Origin: Ancylostoma caninum
Taxonomy: Eukaryota > Nematoda > Chromadorea > Rhabditida > Ancylostomatidae
DNA length: 64,000 bases
Assembly (NCBI GenBank): GCA_037903475.1
Contig: JBAJFG010000313.1
Location: forward strand, 1,006,001-1,070,000
Direction of reading: 5' to 3'
Numbering within the stretch: position 1 is the stretch's first letter; the number at the start of each line of letters is the position of its first letter. This document shows positions 46,513 through 58,608 of the stretch, one piece after another. The notes below the pieces were generated by a model. The model saw nothing but the letters and a program-made list of their open reading frames with translations. It had not been told where the DNA came from and ran no database searches. The translations under genes were made by a program, and so were the position numbers.

Positions 46513-47040
46513 GTATTAGGTTGTTGCGAAATTAATTGCCGAAATAGACACACCAGTTCAAAGTGTTTCAACTCGGCTCAAACACAATTTCTTTCATCGC
46601 TTCAGCAACCGTTCAAGTCGCTAGATCCTCCCTGACAATTCTACGAGGATTGCATGCCTCCACTGCTAAAACCGAGATCACAAGGATCCGCAAACTTTTG
46701 GAGCGCGATTTCGGCATGCTCTAGAAAAGCAACCTGTTGCTGTCAGAAGATTGCATCTGGAGCTCGGAAAAAAGACATACAGTGGGGTAATGGTCTGAGG
46801 AAGGAGGTCAATGAGTGAGAGCCTTGGTGCCTTACTACATCTGTTTTGTCGTGTGAATTTTGGAGAGTGAGGCTTAATGTTACTTTGGAAAAGGGGGAAA
46901 TCAGTTTTTGTTCGCCACTGCCGACCACAGCAGATTTGCTGGTATCAACCCGAAATTACAATACCAGGACTGTGATGTTAGTGCTTGACCAGGTTGGAGA
47001 AGACCGTAGTGGATCACACTCTTACAGCATCACCACACTC
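46513..47040 (-). mobile_element. Truncated mariner (family D), minus orientation
   Basis: Starts with the terminal repeat TATTAGGTTGTTGCGAAATT, then reads as the reverse complement of the 3' half of the mariner at 39078-41011, and matches 62940-63360 (for example GCAAACTTTTGGA, GGCATGCTCTAGA). The match stops at about 47040; no second terminus. It lies just 3' of the lipid-binding gene. Confidence 0.75.
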
Positions 47041-47224
47041 TTAGAAAGACTCCACTGACTCATAGTCAGCAATATTTTGCTTCGTTCGCTTCATATTCCT
47101 TTGAAGTACGACAGTGATGTTGGTGCTTATGTATTGAGAATGCAGACCCTGGTGACAGACTTTAAACAATACATGAAAAGATAAATCATTTACTGCCCAA
47201 AGTATATACAAGGTGTGTATATTA

Positions 47225-50200
47225 TTATCGACGTGAAAGAGTGGGTAGACAATTGTGGAATTTGTCGCCAGAGCCTTCTGATGCAGGATTGAGATCGATA
47301 TCCGAACACACAGAACAAGAAGTTCCTTCACAGCTAAATTTCGGGGAGACGCATGTGAAGTCGATGCCTTTTGGTCCCTTAAATAGAAGAGCCTTAAACA
47401 TTGGTACGACAACATGTTCAGGATGGTCGTCTATAGAAACAGCTGAAGTAGCCACTCAGTAGCCCCGGGTCCGTATCCAATATACTTTATCCAGTCTACG
47501 AACGCGCTCTAGCGGATATATCGGTGTGTTTCAGTGAAGCTGCTATCCAATAAAAAGATATCCGCGGATGTGCAAATCCACCGCTTCACTATAGAATATC
47601 TTTCTCCTGTTGACTTCTCCACTTGATAACGATCCATGACCTACACGATCTTCATTTCGTGTTGTCTCTCGCTGAGATACCGAACTTGCACCAACAAATG
47701 AACTCTTGGATGGATGAGTTACATTGGATAGCAGAGTGGGTAAAAACCAGTGAGAAGGGGTACGTATATACCCGTTGTGTTTCCCTCATGGTCAAATATA
47801 TTGGATACGGCACCTGAAATAGGTTTTCTGCTTTTCGCTAAAGTGAGACACACATCTTAGTGATATCCCTTAGTCTTCACTGAGAATGAATAGAATGTGC
47901 CCTGGATTTTCTGAAGCGTGTAAACTGTCCCGTCGGATTTGTTAGAATATACCCCCTGTTTTGATTCATCTAGAATTTCTAAGCAAATCAAGTGTTTTCA
48001 GATCAACAGCTTCGTAACACATAAACAGTAACTTAGGATCGGCCAGCTTTCGATCTGAACCCTACATCCTCAAGGATAGGTGCTCAACAACCTTCTGTAT
48101 CATACTAGGTTTTGAACACTAATTACAAAAAAAGTGCAAGACGTTGACCCCAAAGAGATGAAACCTATCTGGTTTCAAGCTTGCTCCAAGAAGGTGCTAT
48201 GCATAAACTTTTTCCCCTCGGGTCCTGAGAAGAATATAAAAACGCAAATCTATAAGCACTGACTAAATCCCGTTGCTTGAGACTCTTGCAGACACGCGCG
48301 CGGGCGAATCCATATCAACAGTTGAAATTCTTTGTTGAAAGGCTGCGCACGAGCAGTTTTCAGCGGTTCAGATGTAGCCTTTGTACTGGGTCCACAATTG
48401 CACCGATGATCACTCCTTCTCGAATGCCATTTACATGTACAGTCATTGCCTATATAATTGATGACACCCTTATATCTCTGTGGGTGAAAATCCATAGGGC
48501 TCTTGAGGAAAAATGGTATGACTATTGCAGCACCTTGTTCGGTGAGGCAGTCATGCCAGATAGGTTTCGTTTTAATCCGCTGCGTTAGTCTTTTATTCTA
48601 TGTAGAAACGAATTAATAAAAGGCCCATGGCAACGAAAGTGTTTTTTCCGCCACAATTTAGTACTTCAGCCGAAATAACTCACCGCCGCCCTTTTCAGTC
48701 GTAGTTGGATGAAAGAATCCATCACCGCTACCATGTTCGCATTAACGCACAGCATGTGATCAATCGGCACCACTGGTGAAACCACTCCACTGCCACTGTA
48801 ATTCATAGTTCAATTGCGGAAAGATCTGGATTTTTTTGCTGATCTTGGAAAATTTTCGGAACTGTTCAGAAAAGCAAGAGAATGCGGAGAATGGATGTGC
48901 AGCCAAACGCACCTCTTAGGCTTCACTGCCACGCGAAGGATGTTGTTCTGTACCGTCCACTCCATATCATACTCTTTGTAACCCATAGAGATCATCTTTT
49001 CTTTGAGCTTTTGAAGGCGAGGATTCACTTGTTGTTCTATTGCCTCTACGATCTTCAACGGAACTTTTAATCGAAGTTACATAGTATTGGAGCACGCATG
49101 AGATTACCTTCTTGGGAACTTCGCTGTTAACCTTGGATGTTACTATCTTCTGGATCTTTTTTCTGAGGAAATTCAGCGTTTTCAGATGATGAGTAAAATC
49201 CACACGAACGTTCGAGTCCATGTTCACAGTAGGAATAAACTTGAAATCGTTCCATACTAGTTTAACGTCAAGATTCACACTTTCAGACTTTGCTCTATAA
49301 TAGTATAGCTTATTAGAGCATAAGAAATCGAAGATAGGCATTTCCAACTCACTTGATTTCACCACTCATTCGAGCTATGCGAACCCATTTTCTGAAAATC
49401 TTCTTCCCTATCTCCACTCTTCCTTTAACACTAGCCCCAAATTGTGCGCCTTTTATCTGAAATGATTGTATCTTGTAGAGTTGTGTTCTTTCTCTGACCA
49501 CTGAGGAATTTAACTCACGCTGAGGTGAACACCATTGTTCATGTCTTGAAATGAAACACCAGATTTTGGTACCGAAAAATGATCCACTTTTCCATCCCAA
49601 ACCCTATATTTCACAAGGCTCTTCTGGAAAAGCACAGAATAGAAACTTTAAATTGAAATTTTTTTTGCGAAATCTCAAATAAATAGTGATTGACCAAACG
49701 TTTAGTTATAAAAGCAGTTAGGTATTGCTTGTACTAATCATGCTATAATTCATCAGGAAACACTACACAATTTTTTAAGCAGTATTTCATCAAAAATAGT
49801 AAAGGGATGTTTGAATCGACAGCTGAAGGTATCCTGCCTTCCTCACCCTCCGCCCCCTCTGAATGGCTCATGCTCATGTTCCACCAACCTGTTGCTCGTG
49901 CAAATTCCCAACACTACCTCTGATTCGATCCATTCTTGTTATTATGAAGAAATGTTCAAACCTTTCCATCAAAATCAGGAAATGTTATCGACGTTACAGC
50001 GTCATTGATGATGCTCGCCTTTGTTTCCAGGAGGTTCCATATCTTGGGCGATACAGTCAGCGTGATGGGTTCATTGGGGTTGACTTTGTTCTGGTCGCAT
50101 CTTCAAAAGAAGCATTGGCAGTGGGATATCCGTAATGGACAATTAAGTACTTATTATAGTTTCAATTTATTTTCTTTACAAGGCTTTATCAGCAGATAGA

Positions 50201-50965
50201 GCAGATAACACAGAAGAATTGTGAATATGGATAATTATTGTTCCAACTACATTAAAGAGAAATGTGTGCTGCTTTCTTGAGGATTTCTTTTCCCTCTAGT
50301 TTTTTTCTTTGAAGAGCTGAGCCGAATCTTGGCATAGCGACGTCAGAAGCTCAAGAAAGGAGAACTTGTGTTTTTACTGAGAGTTCCAAAACTTATGTTA
50401 AAAAAGAATAGTACATCCAAGTTTGTTGTTGCTCAAAGACATCGACAGAACAGGCAAAAACTCCGGTCACGTCATTGTCGGTCTCACTCACGTTTCTCTT
50501 TAGTTCCTAGTGTATCAGAGTTGGTTACCTGTTCTGCCTTCTCTATTTATCACTCCGAGTGTATTCGAGCAAATAATTATTTAGACAAGTAAACCAGCAA
50601 ATAAAAGAAAAATTATTGGCTCATTCTTCATACCCTTTTTAATTGGCATCCTTTCTTTGAGTATCTGCAAGTATTGCCTAATGGCGCGTTGACATATGCT
50701 AGAAATCTTGGAAAAGAGAAAATCAAATAACTGTTGCGAATAGGAATTACGCGTGAATTCATCGAAACGGGTATGGAATGGGTGAAACGGTGATTTCCGC
50801 TCAAACACACGTTTTTACTTCTCAAAATACTTAGCTTAATTAATACTGACATATAAAGATAGTCGCACTTGAAATGTAACACTTGAATTTGAAAATAATC
50901 GTGAAGAAAACTCACATAACAGTACTGACTGTGAAGATAGAACAAACCAAGAGCAAAGCACGCAT
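47225..50965 (-). CDS. Secreted LBP/BPI-family lipid-binding protein (NRF-5-like)
   Basis: Minus-strand exons chained in phase: 50965-50916 (ATG; signal peptide MRALLLVCSIFTVSTV), 50100-49962, 49623-49519, 49456-49353, 49294-49108, 49052-48913, 48795-48684, 48597-48534. Splice sites are strong (GCTTTTCCAG, ATCATTTCAG, GTGAGT). The order of features matches the N-terminal barrel of LBP/BPI/CETP proteins: ITLTVSPKIWNLLETKASII with FPDFDGK, then SVPKSGVSFQDMNNGVHLS, GASVKGRVEIG, SVNLDVKLVWNDFKF, and the long helix RKKIQKIVTSKVNSEVPKK into EQQVNPRLQKLKEKM. C-terminal exons are less clear: a frame with VNGIREGVIIGAIVDP near 48380-48445, and a Cys-rich terminal exon 47442-47225 (SPKFSCEGTSCSVCSDID, FHNCLPT, stop). 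Such proteins bind lipid in the pseudocoelom; nematode NRF-5 transports yolk-type lipids and affects drug response. A TATA-like ATTTATA (minus TATAAAT) lies 36 nt upstream. Confidence 0.82.
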
Positions 50966-50987
50966 CGTCGGTATTGGTGATTGCGTT

Positions 50988-51060
50988 AGGAACACCGCCA
51001 ATTTATACACCGTTTTCAGGAAACGGTGTGACCAATCCGCACGTATCAGGTACTCCTGAC
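50988..51060 (-). promoter_or_regulatory. Promoter-proximal block shared with 57963-58030
   Basis: Contains TATAAAT on the minus strand (51007-51001) and CACCGTTTTCAGGAA plus GCACGTA on the plus strand; the same words in the same order lie upstream of the signal exon at 57951, where the TATA-like motif has become TACAAAT. Confidence 0.55.
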
Positions 51061-51413
51061 AAATATTCAAACATAGCTGATGATTCACTCGTTAAAAGTA
51101 AATATGCATGACGATGGAATTTGATGGTCAATTTGCTAAACTAGCCTGGACAAATATCCTAACCCCAATATCATATCCTTATAGCCAAATATCACAACAC
51201 CTCTACTGCGATATATAATACAATGATTCCACACATGCTAATCTGAGAGAAAGAGGCTTGATAGCTGCGCACTATGAAGTAATAGAACTCTTAAATATGC
51301 AATTGCTACGTGATTTTGACCAAAATCACAGATTTTTTTCTTTAAGTGCACTTGAGTATGAATCAGGTATAATCTGCCTGTAAACCCGCACTTAATTAGT
51401 CCATACGGGGTGA
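51061..51413. other. No feature seen
   Basis: Spacer upstream of the lipid-binding gene. Confidence 0.3.
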
Positions 51414-51906
51414 CTAATGGACCGCTGCAGCCGATGATGTTGAGCACCCATAAAATGGAACATGCACATCTTCAAAAACCATTGATGACAACGTTAAGCT
51501 CGTTGAGGGATCAAACAAGTACATCGTGAGAAGAAATTGTGGAACGGTGATGAAAACGAAGAGAATCTTCAAGAGAAGACTTTCATTCAACGGATTATAA
51601 ATATACCCAAGCACGTATAAATGTATAAAATGGGAAGCCTTGATATCGGTTGGACAAACGAATAAAATTTATGTAAAAAAAAATTCCACGACCCAATCTA
51701 ACACATAGAATGCCCATAATGGGTTCGTTAGAATGAACGCTGTGAATTTGCATAGCTGTCTTTTCAGGGCTATAACTCCCCACAGTAAAACCATTCACAG
51801 AGCAAGGTGTCGAGAACTGCAATGGAGTTGGTTGGCATACTTCATGAAACCGCTTCCTATATTCTAAAAACTCATTTTCTCTCAGTGGAATGTAGAAGTT
51901 TTCCAT
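51414..51906 (-). CDS. Candidate exons of an unidentified membrane-type protein
   Basis: The minus strand has a long protein-like frame (51906 to about 51700) with NFYIPLRENEFLEYRKRFHE and CSVNGFTVGSYSPEKTAM, then a hydrophobic exon-like frame ending in a stop at 51414 (LLKILFVFITVPQFLLTMYL, one likely membrane helix). The acceptor CTTCTCTTGAAG fits, but I could not prove the junction. Probably the 3' part of a gene that extends into the duplicated block at 52-53 kb. Function unknown. Confidence 0.42.
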
Positions 51907-53070
51907 CCACTTAATTTTCTATTATTCTTCTCAGTTTTGCCGACACACAACGACATAGGAAGCCGTCATGGTTCCTCCTGAAAACACTTCTGGGCATTGA
52001 TGAAGCCAACATAGAGGAAAAATTGAAATTAAAAATTTGTTGTTGACATGTGAATAAACTCTTTATTACTCTTTCACATACTGTTTCTTGAATTATCCTT
52101 GCCTACTTACTCACAAACGGTCGCTTTACCTCCGTCAATCTTCTAATCCCGCTAAAGGTTTAACACAGCACAGGAGAAGACGAGCCCTGCCTTTTCTTTT
52201 TTTCAGATGCAGACATGTATAGGGGCAAGAACAAAGACACCTTTTTTGAGGCACTGTTACAAACCTGTTCGTAGTACAACACTGGTCAGTTCTCTGCTTG
52301 TTCTCTGCTTCTGTTGAAGTTACTGAGGCCCCGTTTGATGTGCTGTTGCTCTGGTTTTGCTATATTGTTCACTGGTTCAGGTTTCTCAAACTCAGTTCTT
52401 CCCCAATCATTTCCGTTTTGTTGCAGAGAACCACACCAAATTACATGGCGTGAATTTCAGTAAAACTCTGCATTGAACGAATAATAATTTCTCACTTTCT
52501 CAGAAATCAATGTGTGGTGTATTTACTTTGAATCACATCTGGGCATTTTGTTGAGCATCAGAAACAGTTCGATGCTTTCCTGCGTTTTCACCATAACCAA
52601 CCGTGGGCTGGCGTTATTTCACTCCTGTGCAAATAACCATAAAGCTCCACGATTTTATTTAGGAAAAAAATTATCAACTTAAGTGCATTGACCCAATATA
52701 TTTGTTTTCAACTCGTTGCAAATCGTTTGCTGCACGTCATGACTTACTAGATGGGCTGATGTCTCATACTCTATTTGCTAAACGTTTCACGCTCAGGCTG
52801 TAGTTCAACAAAAGATTGTACAACACCTTGTTGGAACAGCCTTCGAATTACTTGCCGAAAATACCATGAGAACGCTCTATGCGTGGCATACTCACTTCCG
52901 TAATAAGTTTTCCAAACAAAAAAGTACTGTTCTCTGTCCGTACTCAGCATTAACCAAGATGACAAAATTTATACTAATACTCACGTTCAGCAGCGATAAC
53001 GACACATCTCGTCAGGCTCGAGTCAGCTTCTTTCTCTAGAAGCAATGGAATTACGTGGTACTTTCGGAAA
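51907..53070 (-). repeat. Segmental duplication, copy 1
   Basis: Co-linear and clearly homologous to 56150-57340 (shared AGCACAGGAGA, ACTTCCGTTTTGTTGCA or similar, GGCATTTTGTTGAGC, GTGCAAATAACCAT, GCTAAACGTTTCACGCTCAGG) and in part to 59120-60500. It contains exon-like minus frames: one ending at the CGTGAG donor near 52984 (LLLEKEADSSLTRCVVIAAE), open here but broken by a stop in copy 2, and one near 52965-52900 (VNAEYGQRTVLFCLENLL). Confidence 0.75.
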
Positions 53071-53170
53071 TGCTATGAGTGTTTCCTCCCATGCGAGAAA
53101 ATTAACAATTCCATCGCGATTACCGCTCACCAGATGGTGTCTAGGAAGAAAAACCATTCCACTCTGTAAG
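53029..53170 (-). CDS. Candidate exon, WD-repeat-like fragment
   Basis: After acceptor GACTCTTACAG the minus strand opens with SGMVFLPRHHLVSGNRDGIV. HLVSGxxDGxI is the pattern of a WD-repeat blade, but a single partial blade is weak evidence. It overlaps the duplication boundary, where an alternative acceptor (ACACTCATAG) starts another frame. Confidence 0.28.
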
Positions 53171-53570
53171 AGTCATGTCCTTGATACCTGATTCACCATC
53201 ATTGCAAGTGACACTCATTTTGTTGTCTTTTTCGAAATCTCGTTGATTATTTTACAAGTTTCTATGATTATTTTTGTGCGACTTGCCCTGTTTTCTCATT
53301 CCAGGTGTTTCATGCTCGCTCCTGGCTTTTTACGACCTGACCGTCCCTGGACAAGTGAATTTTTAGTGTTCGCCCAGAATTCATTGGTTATTATGTTGAA
53401 TTAGATTACTTTTCTTCATTTTCTTGTATTCTCTTCTTCCGGTTTGCTCTTTTTATGGTACATATGTTTTTTTCAATGTGAGCTAAGACGGCATTTTTCA
53501 TGTTTCATGTTTTGATATGCAAGATTTAACTTGTAAAGTTGGAAGCTTTTTTCTCAGGCTACATTAGGAA
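53171..53570. other. No feature seen
   Basis: T-rich; no exon chain. Confidence 0.3.
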
Positions 53571-53623
53571 GTCGGTGACGACCGTCCCTATAGATTCTAT
53601 CTATAAGGACGGTCGTCACCGAC
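53571..53623. repeat. Near-perfect 25-bp-stem hairpin
   Basis: GTCGGTGACGACCGTCC followed by CTATAGAT, loop TCT, then ATCTATAAGGACGGTCGTCA and CCGAC. One mismatch in 25 pairs. Confidence 0.9.
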
Positions 53624-55196
53624 TCAAACATCCTCTGTTACTGCAGAGATTTGTGGTGAAATGTAACTTTTTTCACAGCAACTTCGGTTAAAGTTCTGAA
53701 GTTTTAAAGCTTTAAAGTTTCAAAGTTTGATTAAATGGACAGACTCAGATAACTGGATAAGGCAAACGCAGCACAACCTGGCAAACCACATCCCCAAGAA
53801 ATGAAAGGCAGATATTACTGCAAAAGGAAGAACTGCTGCATCCCGTCTGCTAAGAGCAGCAAACCCCGTGTTTCGGCTGCGTTTTTTGCCCGATGAATTG
53901 TAGTGCAGTTCAACCTGCGTTCTGCCTGCTCCTTACCACGTGGCGACACGTCCCCTGAGAGGTGTATATAAGCCGCAGGTTGAGCATCAAAGTTTGGTCG
54001 TGTCTCCGCTCCGGCGGAGCCAGGCGAGACTCGTCAGGCTGGCTGAGGCCCGGGTAAAACCGTGGCCCAGTGCAATAATAATTATTTTTGGATGAGCTTG
54101 GGTAAGAATCCACTTACCCAAGTCTGCAGTATGAACACAGCCCTGTGCCCAGATTGAGCTGCGATCCTAGGTTTGAGACATGCAAACCAGTTCATCGCTC
54201 CCGAAACACAGCCTTCTAGGGGCCAACGCAGCTCGTGGGGCGACAAAATGAGCTTCCACCTCGCGGTGTAGCTGCTGTTGAAACGTGTTCGGCCTGCATT
54301 CGGCCTGCGTTCAGCGTCCCAGAATCTCTGAGGAGTTTCTAGGTTTGGAAGTGTGAATCGGACTAACTTAGTGATTGATAGCAGCATTCTACTAAGGTAG
54401 TGGGTCTTGGGACTCGACCTATGCTTCGTCCCCGATTTTCAACAGGCATGCACCGCTCGTAATACTACAGTAAACTCATGTTGGCTCCATGAGTTAATTC
54501 TCCTGTTCCCCTGCCCCGATCTCATCATGGACATGTGAGCCATCACTGCTCATATTGTCGATGACCGACATCTGACATCGACATCTGATGTAATGAGTAC
54601 CATGAACAGCTCTATTGACGCGGTGAACTATCTGCTTTCTGAAAAGTTATCAGTAGAGGAGGTCCAATGTGATATTGGTCTTTAATATTACCTGCTTAGC
54701 TTCTGATGAGGAACCATTTCGAAGTTTGAAGTATGGGAGTGCTCTATTGTGCTCATTTCAAGAAATGATGAAAATGGTATAAGATGATGCCCAGAGAAAC
54801 CGTAGTGAGAGTCCTTAAAGTCACCCATGAACCTGGAAACAGTTGTGGACATTATTGTTCGGAAATCTTTGGTCCGCCTCCAAAACGTATTTTCAATGTG
54901 GGTGTAAACTATTGATGGGCACTGTAATTGTCCAAATTATGATACGAATGCAATTAAATGAATTTAAGCCGAATCTAACTCTTCAGTGGTTCCTATTAGA
55001 GAGAGGGCTATCGGTTAGCTACATGATCTAGGATAGTCGGCGCAAATGTTATATTAACATCACTCGAAAAAAAGATGAGGAAGATGGCGTTGCGCTATTA
55101 TTGATTCAGAACTTTTACCACACACTTCTTTGCGTCCCTCGTGCCCCTTGGAAAAGACTCATTGACGTTTTGAGAATGCAGACTCTGTCGATGTAT
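53624..55196. other. Unassigned
   Basis: A GC-richer block at about 53900-54400 contains TATATAAGCC and repeated GGCCTGC words, with open minus frames but no splice-supported exon or domain. It could be an uncharacterised repeat. The rest is AT-rich. Confidence 0.3.
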
Positions 55197-55960
55197 TAGG
55201 TTATTGGGAAAGTTCTCGCGGTTTATGGAACAGCACATTTTCTTGATTTTTCGAAAACACGAAAGCACATTAAGAAATGTATAAACCACCATTACGTCCT
55301 ACCACACTTCGCCGATTTTGGAAAGCCTTTCGATGCCCTAGGCAAACTGTACTGGCACTGACTTGGAAAAGTTGTCCAACCAGCGATCCAAGTCATCTTC
55401 ATTATCGAACGCTCTACCTTGCATAGCGTTAGAGAGGTATAGGAAAAGGTGTTATCTTTTGACGCAAGGTAGAGGCTAAACGTTGGGTAAGTCAGCAATT
55501 TCCAACCAAAGTCGGATAACTTTTGGCAAGTCGCTCCTTCAGTGCGTGGACGAATGTCGTTGTGTAGAAATCGGATCTTGTCGTGATTCGGACGCTTTTC
55601 TGCTACTTTGCGGCCAATCTATCCGGCTGCTGATAGCACAGGTCTAGCGTGTCTTCGGCTGCGGCTCAGGCTGCCCATCCTTCTCAACTCAGTGTCAATG
55701 ATGCTTGGTGTTGACGCACAAACACCACTTTTCATATCCTGCAAAGATGGGCTTCAGCCGGTTTTCAGTGCTCCTGTACGAGGGCAATTCATTAGCTACC
55801 TCTGCACAAAGCTGGAGATCGCACCCTATCAGATCGATAGCGTCGAGCACTTCTCTTCGGGAGTTTCCGATCGCCTGGGGTCCGTACTGGGTCAGAGAGG
55901 CTCCGCTGAACCCGTCCCGGTATGCGCTTGAACAGTTGCCTTCTTAGGCGTGTGGGCCCC
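55197..55960 (-). mobile_element. Mariner (family E), 3'-terminal transposase half, minus strand
   Basis: Starts TATTAGGTTATTGGGAAAGT. The minus strand keeps recognisable transposase: FAGYEKWCLCVN (mariner DEKW region), HNDIRPRTE (HDNARPH region) and FDNEDDLDRWLDNF followed by GIERLSKIGEVW (C-terminal region). Frameshifts and stops throughout; the other terminus is not seen. Confidence 0.8.
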
Positions 55961-56149
55961 TAGGAGCTTCGTTCTCCCAGTGATGTTAAAGCATAACAAC
56001 ATGTCTTCCGAAAAAAGGAAAACCTTCAGCAGAGCGCAAGCATGGCGTAGTCAGTATTTTCATCTTGAAAGAATTAAAATCTTCATCATACCTAGTTCAT
56101 TTTGTAGATGACCATAAATAAATAAATACATGAATTAATCTTCACAATT

Positions 56150-57340
56150 TGAAATGCCAATCATCCCTGTTTGTTTAATTCTCTATTATTTTCCTCAAAT
56201 TTGCCTCGCATTGCTCGACACACAACGACACAAAGAGCCATCAAGACTCCTCTTCGAAACACTTCGATAAAAGGACATAGTGCGAAATTAAAATCAAAAA
56301 TTTGCGCCATACCTTCTTCTCAATATTTCAATTTTGCATTTATCACTCTTTCATATATTAAGCTTTGAATTATCCTTGTTTACTTACTCGCAAGCGATCG
56401 CTCCACCTCCGTCAATATACAAATCTCGCTAGAAATTCAGCACAGCACAGGAGAGGACGAGCACTCCCCTTTTTTCAGATGTAAAGGTGTACAGCAATAA
56501 AAACAAGAAAGACTTCTCAGGACACTGTTCCAAGCCTGTTCCTAATAACACTGCCTAGTTCTCTGTTGTTGTCGGAGTTGCAAGACCGTTTTATGTGTAC
56601 TTGCTCTGGTTCTATTGTATTGTTCACTGGTACGAATGCTCGAACTCAATTCCATCTCAATTACTTCCGTTTTGTTGCAAAGAATCACACCAGATTACGT
56701 GGAGTGGATTCCATGAAAAGTTGTTCATTGAACGAATAATTGTCTCCTGTAGAAATCAATATAGGCTGTGTTACATTCAACTGTATATCCTGGCATTTTG
56801 TTGAGCTGCAGAAACCTTTCGACAATTTCCTGCGTTTTCCCCATATCCAACCCTGCGCAAGAGCTATTGCACTACTGTGCAAATAACCATGAAGCGCTAC
56901 GGTCTTATGAAAAAAGGTTATCACCTCGAGTGCAATGACCCGATATATGTATTTGTTCTTTACTAGTTGCAAATCGTTCATGGAATGACCGTTTTTGCTG
57001 AAAGACATGACTTACTAGATTGGCCGATGTCTCATACTCTTTTTGCTAAACGTTTCACGCTCAGGCAAACAACGTTCAACAAACGTTTGTACAACACCTT
57101 ATTGGAACCGTCTTTGATATATTTGTCGAAAACAGCATGAATGTGTCAATCACACTCTCACTCTCGCAATAAGTTTTTTTTAACGTATTACTGTTCTCTG
57201 TTCGTACTCAGCATTAACCAGGATGACAAAGTAATAATAATACTCGCGTTCAGCAGCGATAACGACACATCTCGTCGAGCTCGAGTCAGCTTCTTTCTTT
57301 AAAAGCAGTGGAATTACGTGCTACTTTCGGGAATGCTGGT
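56150..57340 (-). repeat. Segmental duplication, copy 2
   Basis: Homologous to 51907-53070 over its length. The exon-like frame open in copy 1 is interrupted here by TAG (CGAAAGTAG versus CGAAAGTAC), suggesting a pseudogene copy. Homology ends at the same acceptor-like site (CCAG or ATAG followed by CATT) in both copies. Confidence 0.72.
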
Positions 57341-57670
57341 TCGACAGTTGATTTTCTCGGCATCTGTCTTAATTCTGACCATTGTTGGGTACAAAAAACC
57401 TTGACGGTCAGCATGAGAGAGTGAGTTACAAGCGAATTCATTTTCGAGTTCAGAGAGCCTCGCCAAAATAGATGCTTGTATTTGCTGGAGATTGATGATC
57501 TCAATAAATACGCGGTCAAAGGACGCCGAGAGATTTCGCTCTAGGAAAGGAGAATACAAATCAAACTTCTTCATCTGTTAGTTTACCTGAGGCCTATTCT
57601 CCATGCCACATTTCTATTTCGCTGAGCGTGTCCGATAAGCAGCAACTTTCTAGTTTTTGTCGAATTCTTC
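57341..57670 (-). CDS. Candidate exon(s) of the duplicated secreted gene
   Basis: Minus frame starting at 57574 after acceptor AACTAACAG reads MKKFDLYSPFLERNLSASFD and IINLQQIQASILARLSELEN, a helical, protein-like sequence. A second open piece after acceptor CTCGAAG at about 57665 runs to GTAAAC at about 57593. Neither matches the lipid-binding protein. They follow the duplicated signal exon, so they may be its new partner exons. Confidence 0.35.
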
Positions 57671-57892
57671 GAGAATAGATGTGGTGTTCATAATGATGTT
57701 GATGAAGAAATATTCCAAATACAATGTAATTATGTGGAAATTTTATCGGAGCGCTGACATACAAACAGAACGTTTATTACAAATACATCCTTCCTGGTTG
57801 TTGAATTGTGCAGCGGAATTACCACTACCATACTAGGGTAGATGACATTAGAATATAATAGTTTTGGTCAAGGTACTAAGAAGATAACTCAC

Positions 57893-57951
57893 GTAAAGGT
57901 GGAGAGTGTGAGAACAAAACACAGCAAGAGCAATGCATGCATTGCAATCAT
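57893..57951 (-). CDS. Signal-peptide exon, paralogue of the lipid-binding gene's first exon
   Basis: ATG at 57951; MIAMHALLLLCFVLTLSTF, then a GTGAGT donor in phase 2, the same phase as the first exon of the gene at 50965. The upstream flank shares a block with that gene's promoter. The second exon of the paralogue could not be identified; no LBP/BPI sequence was seen downstream. Confidence 0.55.
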
Positions 57952-58144
57952 GGTCGAAATAGAAACACCGCCTATTTGTACACCGTTTTCAGGAAGGCGT
58001 GTGATCAATCGGCACGTACTCCTGAAAAGTCGTTGTGAAGGTGAGTCAGGCATAATCTCTGTGTAGATCCTCTACTAGTTGTCCGCTTGTGATGAGCAAT
58101 AGATGACAACGGCCGAGCAAGCCATATTGCGATAACATCAAACA

Positions 58145-58200
58145 CTAGACGGCATACCCGCTTCGCTAGGGTGTTTTACTACCCCGGCTATGTCACAGTG
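58145..58200 (-). mobile_element. Helitron-like 3' terminus (minus strand)
   Basis: On the minus strand ends GCGAAGCGGGTATGCCGT-CTAG followed by T, matching the plus-strand end at 27063, including the GTTTT..TACCCCGGCT block further inside. Confidence 0.6.
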
Positions 58201-58608
58201 ATAAAGGTCCGGGCTACAAAACACTATATCACACCCAAGTCAGTTGCTATCAGGGAGTTCCAGAAATATCCCGTGAATGCGCTGAAGTCACGAAATTGAT
58301 CTCTCAATCAGTAACTCATGTTTTTTTTTTCTTGTAGACACTTGCAGAGTTGCTTTAAAAAGCCCTTCTAATGCATATTGTAAGTGGTTGAGGCTAAGCC
58401 TAAAATAATACCACCGATTCCGTTATTGATAGTCTATGCCCTGATTTCAGCTTTGAATTCCTGCGAAAACTGAATCGAATGAATTTCAGATCGTTTCCGC
58501 TCCAGTGAACGATAACAATCGGGAATATTATTAGCGAAAGAAACCGTTTTCGCTTTTAATCAATACAAAAAAATTTCCGCCGTCCAATATTCTCCCTGCA
58601 AAAAGTTT
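58201..58608. other. No feature seen
   Basis: Probably interior of the Helitron-like element and spacer. Confidence 0.3.
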
